The notes under the pieces: model-generated
What the model was told of the DNA's origin: nothing
Database searches by the model: none
What the model saw: only the letters and a program-made list of their open reading frames with translations
DNA from: JAJZRJ01 sp040757055
Lineage (GTDB): Bacteria > Desulfobacterota > Desulfobulbia > Desulfobulbales > Desulfurivibrionaceae
DNA length: 26,923 nucleotides
Direction: 5' to 3'
Assembly (NCBI GenBank): GCA_040757055.1
Contig: JBFLXY010000019.1
Coordinates: 1 to 26,923 of the forward strand
Program-made: the position numbers and the translations under genes
Shown here: positions 8,144-16,100 of the stretch, piece by piece
Position numbering within the stretch: the first letter of the stretch is position 1
Layout: every line of letters starts with the position of its first letter

Positions 8144-8166
8144 AGAAAAGCGGCCGCTGCGGCCGT
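8144..8166 (-). terminator. Possible terminator after recR
   Basis: On the minus strand CGGCCGC and GCGGCCG (8151-8165) form a GC hairpin followed by TTTT (8146-8149). It lies about 20 nt beyond the recR stop. The stem is short if a realistic loop is allowed. Confidence 0.45.
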
Positions 8167-8183
8167 CCCGTGACAAAAGCCCC

Positions 8184-8801
8184 TTACCGGGCCGAACGGT
8201 TCGTCTCCTGGCGGGCCTCGATGGCATGCGCCAGAGTGAGCTCGTCGGCGTGCTTGATGTCCATGCCCATGGGAATGCCGTAGGCCAGCCGGGTCACCTT
8301 CGCCCTGGTCCGCTCCTGCAGGAGCTTGATGAGGTAAGCCGCCGTGGCCTCGCCCGGCACTGTGGAGCTGGTGGCGATGAGCACCTCCCGCACCTGCTGG
8401 CGGTTGACCCGGTTGACCAGGGCCTCGACCTTCAACTCTTCCGGGCCGATGCCATCCATGGGCGAAAGAACCCCGTGCAGGATGTGGTAGGTTCCTTTAT
8501 AGGCCGCGGTCTTTTCAATGGCCATGAGATCGTCCGGCTCCTCCACCACGCAGACCAGGCCGCTGTCGCGGGCCGGGTCCTGGCAGAGGGCGCAGGGGTC
8601 GGTCTCGGAAAAAGCGAAACAGTTGGCACAGAGGGTGATGAGCTTGTGGAGCTCGATGAGGTCCCGGGCCAGATTCTGCGCCTCGGTGGCCGGCCGCCGC
8701 AGGAGATGGAGGGCCAGCCGGGTCGCGCTCTTCCTGCCGATCCCGGGCAGGCGGTTGAGGTCGGCGATGAGCCGGGCTAGGGGCTGCGGCACCACGGCCA
8801 T
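8184..8801 (-). CDS. recR: Recombination mediator protein RecR
   Basis: This 205-aa RecFOR-pathway protein helps load RecA onto gapped DNA. The N-terminal helix-hairpin-helix includes LNRLPGIGRKSA (15-26). A zinc finger with C58, C61, C70 and C73 follows, then a Toprim domain beginning VCVVEEPDDLMAIEKT (about 83) and a C-terminal Walker-B-like region. The length is normal. It lies 8 bp downstream of ybaB in the conserved dnaX-ybaB-recR operon. Confidence 0.97.
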   Translation of the reverse strand: MAVVPQPLARLIADLNRLPGIGRKSATRLALHLLRRPATEAQNLARDLIELHKLITLCANCFAFSETDPCALCQDPARDSGLVCVVEEPDDLMAIEKTAAYKGTYHILHGVLSPMDGIGPEELKVEALVNRVNRQQVREVLIATSSTVPGEATAAYLIKLLQERTRAKVTRLAYGIPMGMDIKHADELTLAHAIEARQETNRSAR

Positions 8802-8809
8802 GGGAACGC

Positions 8810-9118
8810 CTAAAAGAGCCCCGGAATCTTCATGCCGCCGGTGAGCTTGCCCATCTCGGCCTGGATCATCGCCTCGGCCTTCTTCATGGCGTCGTTCACC
8901 GCCGCGATGATGAGGTCCTGCAGCATGGCCGGATCATTGGGGTCAATGGCCTCCTTCTCGATGGTGAGTCCCACCAGTTCGTGACGGCCGTTCACCGTGG
9001 CCTGCACCATGCCGCCGCCCACGGAGGATGAAGCCGTGCGGCCGGAGAGTTCCTCCTGCATCTGGGCCATCTTCTTTTGGAACTGCTGGGCCTGCTGCAT
9101 CAGTTGATTCATGTTCAT
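8810..9118 (-). CDS. ybaB: YbaB/EbfC nucleoid-associated protein
   Basis: This 102-aa small DNA-binding protein has a methionine- and glutamine-rich N-terminal helix (MNMNQLMQQAQQFQKKMAQMQ), the core GRHELVGLTIEKEAIDP, and a C-terminal GGMKIPGLF tail, all diagnostic of YbaB. I chose the ATG at 9118 because GAGG lies 8 nt upstream; the GTG two codons earlier is too close to that site. YbaB dimers bind DNA and are typically made with DnaX and RecR, as here. Confidence 0.95.
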   Translation of the reverse strand: MNMNQLMQQAQQFQKKMAQMQEELSGRTASSSVGGGMVQATVNGRHELVGLTIEKEAIDPNDPAMLQDLIIAAVNDAMKKAEAMIQAEMGKLTGGMKIPGLF

Positions 9119-9139
9119 GCACACTACCTCGTGATTTCG

Positions 9140-10852
9140 TTATCGGCGTGAAGTGCCAGACCGGACGCCGGTCACCTGGCCGCCGAAGACCTCGGCCACC
9201 ATCTGCACCAGGGGATCGTTGGCCAGGGCGCGGCGCTCCTCCTGCGGAGTCGCCTCATCGCCTGCCGCGCCACTCGTCTCACCGCCGCTGCTCGCGATGC
9301 TGATGACCAGCGCCCGCTGGCAGAACTCCTGGGCCAGTTCACCAAGCAACTTCAGATTCTCGGCCTCCTGCAGCATCTTGCACTCGGCACCATCGCCAAA
9401 GGTGATGCGCAATGCCGCCCCCTCCTCCTCGACACCCTCGGCCAAGGCGAGCACCTGCCCCATCCAGAGCTTGCGCTCCTTGACATGGCGCAGGAATTCA
9501 TCCCAGTGGCGGCGGATGTCGCGGGACGGTGCGGCCGGAGTCGGTGCCACCACTGCGGCCGTCTCCGGCGCCGGCGGCGCTACCGGGTCGGCATTTTCAG
9601 TTTTTTTTTGTGGAGCCGGGGTAGCGGCAAAAGAGGCTGGCTCCGGCTCCCGAACCACGGCCGGTACGACCGCAACCGCCGGCGGCGCATACGTTTTGGC
9701 CGGCAACGCCACCCCTTGCAGGAGGCCGTCGAGCCGGCTCAGGAGTTCACCGGCCGGCACCACCTGGCCTGCCTGCACCGCCTTGACCAGGGCCATCTCC
9801 ATGGTGAGCCGCGGCCGCGAGGAATATTGCAGCTCCTCGATCCCCTTGACCAGCAGGTTGAAATACTGGAACAGGGCTTCGGCGGTGTGCGCCCCGGCAA
9901 TCTCGGCGAGGGTGGCAAGCTCCCGGTCAGAGAGGTCGAGAAGCGGCCCTGGTTCCCTCACCGCCCGCACAATGGCCAGACTGCGGAAATAGTGGAGTAG
10001 GTCGCCGGCAAAGCGCTTGAGATCGATGCCGGCATGGTAGCTCTGGTCAAAGAGCGCCAGACTCGTTGCCAGATCGCCGCCCAGGAGTGCCCGCGCCAGT
10101 TTTTCGAAGACAGTGCGGTCAACAAGGCCCAGCACCTGGGCCACCTCGGCCACGGTGATCTCGCTGCCGCCGTAGGAGAAGATCTGATCGAGGAGGCTCA
10201 GGCCATCGCGCACGCTGCCCTCGGCCTCGCGGACGATCATCTCCAGGGCCTCATCGGCGATCGTCACCCCCTCGGTCCCTGCCACCTTCTTGAAAAAGGC
10301 GAAAAGCTCGGCAAAGGGCACCCGTTTCAGCTCATAGCGCTGACAGCGGGAGAGGATGGTGATGGGGATCTTGTGCAGCTCGGTGGTGGCGAACATGAAG
10401 TAGACATGGGCCGGCGGCTCTTCCAGGGTCTTCAACAGGGCGTTGAAGGCCTCCACCGTGAGCATGTGCACTTCGTCGATGATGATGATCTTGTACTTGG
10501 CCTTGCTGGGAAGGAAACGGATGTTTTCCTTGAGCTCGCGGATCTCCTGGATGCCGCGGTTGCTGGCGCCGTCGATCTCGTGCAGGTCGATGGAGGCACC
10601 CGCGGTGATCTCCCGGCAGGAGTCGCACTGGTTGCAGGGTTGGTCCGGCGCGCCCTCGCGGCAGTTGATCGCCTTGGCCATGAGCCGCGCCAAGGTGGTC
10701 TTGCCGGTGCCGCGCACCCCGGAAAAAAGCATGGCATGGGCGACCCGGTTCAGACGCAGGGCGTTCTGCAGGGTGCGCACCACCGGTTGCTGGCCCACCA
10801 CCTCGTCAAAGGTCTGGGGCCGCCATTTTCGCGCAAGGACAAGGTAGGACAT
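9140..10852 (-). CDS. dnaX: DNA polymerase III subunits gamma/tau
   Basis: This 570-aa AAA+ clamp-loader subunit places the sliding clamp on DNA at the replication fork. Walker A is GVRGTGKTT (45-53), the zinc ligands are C64, C73, C76 and C79, DEVH lies at 126-129, and the SRC motif at 168-170 carries the arginine finger. A proline/alanine-rich linker (about 385-435) precedes a C-terminal tau-like domain. Codons 415-417 (CAA AAA AAA) contain a run of nine A; a -1 shift there gives one new codon and then TGA, predicting a 418-residue gamma-like product beside full-length tau. The ATG at 10852 gives the universal MSYLVLARKWRP start, but no Shine-Dalgarno precedes it; the repeat element ends 3 nt away. 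Confidence 0.96.
   Translation of the reverse strand: MSYLVLARKWRPQTFDEVVGQQPVVRTLQNALRLNRVAHAMLFSGVRGTGKTTLARLMAKAINCREGAPDQPCNQCDSCREITAGASIDLHEIDGASNRGIQEIRELKENIRFLPSKAKYKIIIIDEVHMLTVEAFNALLKTLEEPPAHVYFMFATTELHKIPITILSRCQRYELKRVPFAELFAFFKKVAGTEGVTIADEALEMIVREAEGSVRDGLSLLDQIFSYGGSEITVAEVAQVLGLVDRTVFEKLARALLGGDLATSLALFDQSYHAGIDLKRFAGDLLHYFRSLAIVRAVREPGPLLDLSDRELATLAEIAGAHTAEALFQYFNLLVKGIEELQYSSRPRLTMEMALVKAVQAGQVVPAGELLSRLDGLLQGVALPAKTYAPPAVAVVPAVVREPEPASFAATPAPQKKTENADPVAPPAPETAAVVAPTPAAPSRDIRRHWDEFLRHVKERKLWMGQVLALAEGVEEEGAALRITFGDGAECKMLQEAENLKLLGELAQEFCQRALVISIASSGGETSGAAGDEATPQEERRALANDPLVQMVAEVFGGQVTGVRSGTSRR
9601..9609 (-). promoter_or_regulatory. A9 slippery run in dnaX
   Basis: Nine consecutive A on the coding strand span codons 415-418 and contain the heptamer A-AAA-AAA in the correct phase for -1 frameshifting. 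The shifted frame reads AAC then TGA. A GC-rich hairpin-capable stretch (GCGCC/GGCGC) lies about 20 nt downstream. Transcriptional slippage would also give early stops: TGA after adding one A, TAG six codons on after losing one. Confidence 0.65.
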
Positions 10853-10855
10853 GGT

Positions 10856-11022
10856 CTAGCAGGCTGTTGAAAAACTTGTTTTTTCGGCAGGCTGCATGCG
10901 CCCCAGGGATGGGACGCCAATCCCGCGAGTTACGAACTCGCGGGACTTGCGAGAACCCGCAGAATTCGCTTCTGCGGGTTCGTCGTTAAAAAAGGTCATG
11001 GATGACTTTTTCAACATCCTAG
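10856..11022. repeat. Structured repeat element with inverted ends
   Basis: The ends are imperfect inverted repeats: CTAGCAGGCTGTTGAAAAACT on the left, and the complement CTAGGATGTTGAAAAAGTC on the right. Inside are two strong palindromes: an 11-bp stem with 3-nt loop (10921-10945) and a 12-bp stem with 5-nt loop (10953-10981). The region has no reading frame of substance. It looks like a non-autonomous MITE-like or other dispersed structured repeat, inserted between the SRP RNA and dnaX. It ends 3 nt from the dnaX start codon. Confidence 0.6.
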
Positions 11023-11082
11023 AAGGAAACGGCCTGATGGTGCCGGCGGATGGGCCGGTGGCCGGAATCATCAAAAAAGGAT

Positions 11083-11178
11083 AGCCAGGCACCCCTGCGG
11101 CACACAGAGAATCCCGCTACCGTTGCTTCCTTCCGGACCTGGCGGGGTTTGCGAGCCTCTGTTGCACAGGACCCGGCT
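11083..11178 (-). ncRNA. ffs: Signal recognition particle RNA, small bacterial type
   Basis: The minus strand contains CCAGGTCCGGAAGGAAGC, the conserved apical SRP loop region with GGAA tetraloop and symmetric internal loop that binds Ffh. The ends pair (AGCCGGG with the complementary CCTGGCT), giving a hairpin of about 96 nt, the length of 4.5S-type RNA. A T6 run follows the 3' end (11075-11080) and probably terminates it. It starts 18 bp after tRNA-Ser(GGA), so the two are probably co-transcribed. The RNA targets nascent membrane proteins to FtsY/SecYEG; secG is also in this window. Confidence 0.93.
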
Positions 11179-11196
11179 ATCACACTCACAATCGGA

Positions 11197-11284
11197 TGGC
11201 GGAGAAGGTGGGATTCGAACCCACGGTACGTTGCCGTACACACGCGTTCCAGGCGTGCACCTTCAACCACTCGGTCACCTCTCC
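11197..11284 (-). tRNA. tRNA-Ser, anticodon GGA
   Basis: This 88-nt type II tRNA has acceptor GGAGAGG/CTTCTCC, a long variable arm, and an encoded GCCA end. The anticodon stem CACGC/GCGTG encloses loop CTGGAAC, so the anticodon is GGA (UCC/UCU codons). It lies just upstream of the SRP RNA. Confidence 0.95.
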
Positions 11285-11310
11285 CCGTTGTTCGCACATG
11301 GAAATACAGC

Positions 11311-11329
11311 CATTGTCACCGTGACAATG
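11311..11329. promoter_or_regulatory. 19-bp perfect palindrome, operator-like
   Basis: CATTGTCACCGTGACAATG is a perfect inverted repeat with 9-bp arms around one base. It lies 27 nt upstream of tRNA-Ser(GGA) on the minus strand. No T run follows on either strand. The TTGTCAC/GTGACAA halves could be a protein-binding site; the regulator is unknown. Confidence 0.45.
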
Positions 11330-11350
11330 TACAATCAATACTGGCTATTT

Positions 11351-11386
11351 AAAAGAACAAAATGGCGGCGGCCAGGAGGCCTGGCG
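11351..11386 (-). terminator. Possible terminator after tRNA-Ser(CGA)
   Basis: GCCAGG and CCTGGC (11371-11376, 11380-11385) form a short GC hairpin. On the minus strand it is followed, after a few bases, by the T-rich ATTTTGTTCTTTT. The gap between stem and T run lowers confidence. Confidence 0.4.
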
Positions 11387-11400
11387 GTCGCCCAACATCG

Positions 11401-11490
<90 letters not shown>

Positions 11491-11510
11491 CAAATCGCTG
11501 CTGTCAAAGA

Positions 11511-11969
11511 CTAGCCGTCGCGCCGCTGGCGGAAAAAATCCCGGAGCAGCTGCCCGCACTCCTCGGCCAGCACCCCGCCGCTCGCTTCGAAGCGGTGGTT
11601 GAGCCGCCGGTCGTCCCCCAGATGCATGAGGAAATGGACCGCCCCGCTCTTGGGGTCGGTGGCACCATAGACCAGCCGGGCAATGCGGGCGTGGACCATG
11701 GCTCCGGCGCACATGGCGCAGGGTTCCAGGGTCACATAGAGCGTGGTGCCCGGCAGCCGGTAGTTGGCCTGGGCAAGGGCCGCGCTGCGCAACACCACCA
11801 TCTCGGCGTGTCCTGCCGGGTCGCACTGCTCGATCACCCGGTTGCCGTCCCGGGCCAAGACATTGCCCAACTCATCGACCAAGACCGCGCCCACCGGCAC
11901 CTCGCCGCGGGCCGCGGCGGCCTGCGCCTCACTGAGGGCGATCTCCATGTAGACGCGATCCGCTTCCAT
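11511..11969 (-). CDS. tadA: tRNA adenosine(34) deaminase TadA
   Basis: This 152-aa zinc deaminase converts A34 of tRNA-Arg(ACG) to inosine, allowing one tRNA to read CGU/CGC/CGA. The active site is visible as HAE (54-56, zinc ligand plus catalytic glutamate) and PCAMC (83-87). The VPVGAVLVD and KSGAVHFLMH regions match TadA better than other cytidine/adenosine deaminases. I used the ATG at 11969; an internal ATG seven codons later (MEIALSEAQ) is an alternative. It is followed by two serine tRNAs, fitting a tRNA-maturation neighbourhood. Confidence 0.93.
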   Translation of the reverse strand: MEADRVYMEIALSEAQAAAARGEVPVGAVLVDELGNVLARDGNRVIEQCDPAGHAEMVVLRSAALAQANYRLPGTTLYVTLEPCAMCAGAMVHARIARLVYGATDPKSGAVHFLMHLGDDRRLNHRFEASGGVLAEECGQLLRDFFRQRRDG

Positions 11970-12015
11970 CGGCCGAGGTCTGCCTCTATAGCATACAAAA
12001 GGCTCGGTTGGCAAC

Positions 12016-12939
12016 CTAATCCTGCCCAGCCTCGCGCTTTTGCCTGGTGGCGTAGTTGGCCGCCTCCCAACCCGCGACACACCCCTCGCCCACCGCCTTG
12101 GCCATCTGCCAGGGGGGCCCCGCGATGTCGCCGGCGGCGTAGATGCCGGCAATATTGGTTTCCTGCTGCTTGTTGGTGGCGATGTAGGAGAAGGTCTCGC
12201 TGTCGAGCATCACGCCCAGGGTGGTGGCCAGCTCCATGGCGCCCTTGGCGCCCAGTTCGATGAAGACGCCGTCCACCGCCAGCTTTTCGCCCTGATCGAG
12301 CAACAGGCCGGTCACCGCATTCTCGCCCTCGATCTCGCTCACCCAGACGCCTTCGTGGAGCTGGACCGCGCTCTGGGCCAGCTTCTCGCGCAGGGGCTGG
12401 GTCACCTCCAGCCCCTTGGCAATGAGATGGACCTCGGCCGCGTACTTGGTCAGGGTGAGCGCCCCATCCACGGCAGCGGATTCGTTGCCCACCACCGCCA
12501 CCTTGGCGCCCCGGTAGAAGTTGGCGTCGCAATCCACACAGTAGCTCACGCCACGGCCGGCAAGCTCCTTCTCCCCCTTCACCTTGAGCTTCTTGCGGGA
12601 GGTGCCGGTGGCAAAGATGAGGGTGCGGGCCACAAGCTCCCGGCCGCTCTCGATCTTCACCTTGAGGAACGCCTCCTCCTGCTCGATGTGGAGCACATCC
12701 TCCTCGATCAATTCCGCGCCGAAGCGCTTCGCCTGGGCAAGGGCCACGGCCAGCAGCTCCTTGCCCTCGACCACGCCGTCCACACAGAGGTAGTTCTCCA
12801 CATGGGCGCGCCAGATGCTGCTTTGTCCCGGCTTGCCGAGCACCACCACGCTCGCCTTCTTGCGCACCGCATGCACCGCGGCCTGCAACCCCGCCGGCCC
12901 GGCGCCGATAATCAAGACATCAATGATCTGTTCCGTCAT
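12016..12939 (-). CDS. Thioredoxin-reductase-like FAD oxidoreductase, altered NAD(P) motif
   Basis: This 307-aa flavoprotein has the thioredoxin reductase fold. The FAD-binding GAGPAG lies at 12-17, the redox disulfide CVDC at 134-137 (CATC in E. coli TrxB), and the C-terminal FAD motif GIYAAGDI at 265-272. The second nucleotide-binding motif is unusual: where TrxB has GGGNTA it reads GNESAA (151-156), and the HRRxxxR motif that binds the NADPH phosphate is replaced by HLIAKGLEV (171-179). NADPH use is therefore unlikely; NADH, ferredoxin or another donor is possible, as in divergent anaerobe relatives. The ATG at 12939 follows AAGGAG by 7 nt. It is divergent from the PHP-UvrD gene, and tadA follows 46 bp later. 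Confidence 0.85.
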   Translation of the reverse strand: MTEQIIDVLIIGAGPAGLQAAVHAVRKKASVVVLGKPGQSSIWRAHVENYLCVDGVVEGKELLAVALAQAKRFGAELIEEDVLHIEQEEAFLKVKIESGRELVARTLIFATGTSRKKLKVKGEKELAGRGVSYCVDCDANFYRGAKVAVVGNESAAVDGALTLTKYAAEVHLIAKGLEVTQPLREKLAQSAVQLHEGVWVSEIEGENAVTGLLLDQGEKLAVDGVFIELGAKGAMELATTLGVMLDSETFSYIATNKQQETNIAGIYAAGDIAGPPWQMAKAVGEGCVAGWEAANYATRQKREAGQD

Positions 12940-12954
12940 GACCACACTCCTTAT

Positions 12955-12990
12955 GAGAAAAAATCCGCGATGCACTATAGCGGATTTTTC
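12955..12990 (-). promoter_or_regulatory. Hairpin upstream of the reductase gene
   Basis: On the minus strand AAATCCGC and GCGGATTT flank an 11-nt loop, with T-rich sequence after the stem, ending about 15 nt before the reductase start codon. It resembles a terminator or attenuator placed in the leader. The loop contains TATAGT, so it could equally overlap a -10 element. Confidence 0.4.
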
Positions 12991-13109
12991 CCATTCCCAC
13001 CACCCTTTCGCTGCCTGCGTTGCAGCAGCGCGGCACGGCGATTCTGCCGTGGACAGCGCCGGGCAAAATGGCTAAGATGAGCCGCACATCCGACCAGCCA
13101 CGGGACACC

Positions 13110-16100
13110 ATGCGCTATATCGCCGATCTGCACATCCACTCGCCCTACTCGCGGGCCACCAGCCCGGCGGGCGACCTCCCCGGCCTTGCCGCCTGGGCCC
13201 AGGTCAAGGGCATCCACGTTCTCGGCACCGGCGACTGCACCCACCCTGCTTGGTTCCGCCAGATCAGCGAACAGCTGGTGCCGGCAGAGCCGGGCTTCTT
13301 CAAGCTCAAGGACGAACACGTCGCCACGGCCCTGCCCGGGGTGACGCCGGCGGCGATCCCGGTCCGCTTCGTGCTCTCCACCGAGGTCAGCAGCATCTAC
13401 AAGCGCCACGGCCAGGTGCGCAAGGTCCACAACATCCTCTACCTGCCGGACTTGGCCAGCGCGGCCAGACTCAACGCCAAGCTCGCCGCCATCGGCAACA
13501 TCGAGTCGGACGGCCGACCCATCCTCGGCCTCGACTCCCGCGACCTGCTGGAGATCCTGCTTGAGGTGGCGCCCGAGGGCTTCCTGGTGCCGGCCCACAT
13601 CTGGACCCCCTGGTTCTCCCTCTTTGGCTCCAAATCGGGTTTCGACACCATTGAGGAATGTTTCGGCGACCTCTCCCACCACGTCTTTGCCCTCGAAACC
13701 GGCCTCTCCTCCGACCCGGAGATGAACCGCCGCATCTCGGCCCTGGACCGCTTTGCCCTTATCTCCAACTCCGACTGCCACTCGCCCAACAAGCTCGGCC
13801 GCGAGGCCAACATCTTCGACACCGGCTTCGACTTCTTCTCCCTGCGCGACGCCCTGAAGAACCCCAACAAAGGCGGATTCGCCGCCACGGTGGAGTTCTT
13901 CCCCGAGGAGGGCAAATACCACGCCGATGGCCACCGCGCCTGCCAGGTCTGCCTCACGCCCCGCGAAACCCGCGACCTCGATGCCCTCTGCCCCGCCTGC
14001 GGCAAGCCGCTCACCGTGGGGGTCCTTCACCGGGTGCTGGAACTGGCCGACCGCGACCGACCGCTCTTCCCGACCGGGGCGCCGGCGGTGCACAGCATCA
14101 TCCCCCTGCCCGAAATCCTGGGCGAACTCCTCGACGCCGGCCCGGCCACCAAGGGAGTGACGACCCTCTACGGCAAATGCATCGCCCGCTTTGGCGCGGA
14201 GTTCACCCTGCTGCTGGCCACCCCGCTCGACGAGATCAAGGAGTTCTCGCCGCTCCTGGCCGAGGCCGTGGGCCGGGTGCGCACCGGCAACGTCATCCGC
14301 ACGCCCGGCTATGACGGCGAATTCGGGGTGATCCGCGTCTTTGAAGAGGGCGAACGCCAGCGGCTGGCTGGCCAGGGCGACCTCTTTGCCGCCAAACCGG
14401 CCCGTAAAAAAAAAGCGCCCCGCGCCGCTGACGCGCCCCTCCTCACCAAAGCCGCCGCAACAAGAGCCGCCCCTGCGGCCGTCCCGGCTAGCGAGGCCAA
14501 CCCAGAGCAGGAGGCCGCGATTACCGCCACCGACCGGCGCCTGCTGATTGCCGCCGGACCGGGCACCGGCAAGACCTTCACCCTGGTGGCCCGCCTCGCC
14601 CACCTCCTCGCCAAAGAGCAGGTGTCTGCGGCCCACTGCGCGGCCATCACCTTTACCAACCGGGCCGCAGCCGAGGTCCGCGAACGGCTCGAGCGCGCCA
14701 TCGGCCCGATGGCGGCCGAGGTCTTTGTCGGCACCTTCCACCGCTTCTGCCTCGAGTGGCTGCGGGCGGAAACACCGGAACTCGCCATTGTCGGCGGCGA
14801 GGAACGCCAGCGGTTGCTTCGCCGCCTCTTCCCGGACCTCGACCGCCAGGACAAAACAGAGCTCGACCGCGCCATCACCGACCATGGCGAGCACCTGGCC
14901 GGCGAGGGAACTACACCGCCTTCGGCAATGGTGCAGCGCTACCTTGCCGAACTTGCACAGCGCAACGCCATTGATCTCGATCAGGTCATCCCGGCCTTTG
15001 TCCAGCGCCTCCGCACCGACAGCCGCTTCCGACAGCAGGTGGCCGGCCGGGTCCGGGTGCTGCTGGTGGATGAATTCCAGGACCTCAGCGCCAGCCAGTA
15101 CGCCCTGGTGGAGACCCTGGCCGTAAGCGCACAGCTCTTTGCCATCGGCGATCCCAACCAGGCGATCTACGGCTTCCGCGGCAGCGATCTGCGCTTCTTC
15201 TTCCAATTTGCCAGCCATGCGGAATGCCGCACCCTGCACCTCACCCGCAACTACCGCTCCGCCCCGGAGATCCTCACCGCCGCCACCGCGGTGATCGACC
15301 ACAACGAGACCAAGGGCAAGACCACCCTGCTCCCCCAGGCTGCGGCACCGGGCCGGCTGGAGTGGCAGGAGGCCGCCACCCCGGCCGCCGAGGCCGAAGG
15401 AATTGCCCAACGCATCGAAGAACTGGTGGGCGGCACCAGCCACCACTCCCTGCGCACCAGCCAAAAGAGCGAGGCCACGCCCCGCGCCTTTGGCGACATC
15501 GCCATCCTCTGCCGCCTCTCCCAACAGACCGAGGCAATCCACGAAGCCCTGGCCCAACACGGCATCCCCTGCCAGGTGGTGGGCGCCACCCCTTTCTACA
15601 TGAAGAAACCGCTGCGACCGCTCTTCATCCTGCTGCGGGTGGCAGCCGGCAATGCCGACGCGGCCGAGCATCTCGCCCTTTTCGCCTTGCAACCCGGGAT
15701 CGGCCCTGCCGCGGCAGAGCACCTGGACCAGGCCATCCCGCCGGCCTGCCCCGATTTCTTCCGCACGGCCCTCGACCTCGACCTGGCGCCAGCGGTCAGG
15801 GACGCGCTGACCGCCATGCAGCATCAACAGGAGCAGCTCCGGGCCGTGGCGCAGGAGCATGGGTTGGCCGCCGCGGTTTCCCAGGCATGCGACCTGCTGG
15901 CCATAGATCAGACCGCCCCGGAAACCCAGCGCTTGCGGTCGCTGGCCGCCCTGTTTGGTCACGATCTCGCCGGCTTTGCCGACCACCTGCGCCTGCATGC
16001 CCAGGCCACGGCCTACGACCCGCGCGCCGAGACAGTCGCGCTGATGACCATGCACGCGGCCAAGGGGCTCGAGTTTCCGGTGGTCTTCCTGGCCGGTCTG

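Noticed and set aside
10034..10870. Plus-strand open frame opposite dnaX
   Set aside because: It is antisense to the conserved AAA+ core and has no family features.
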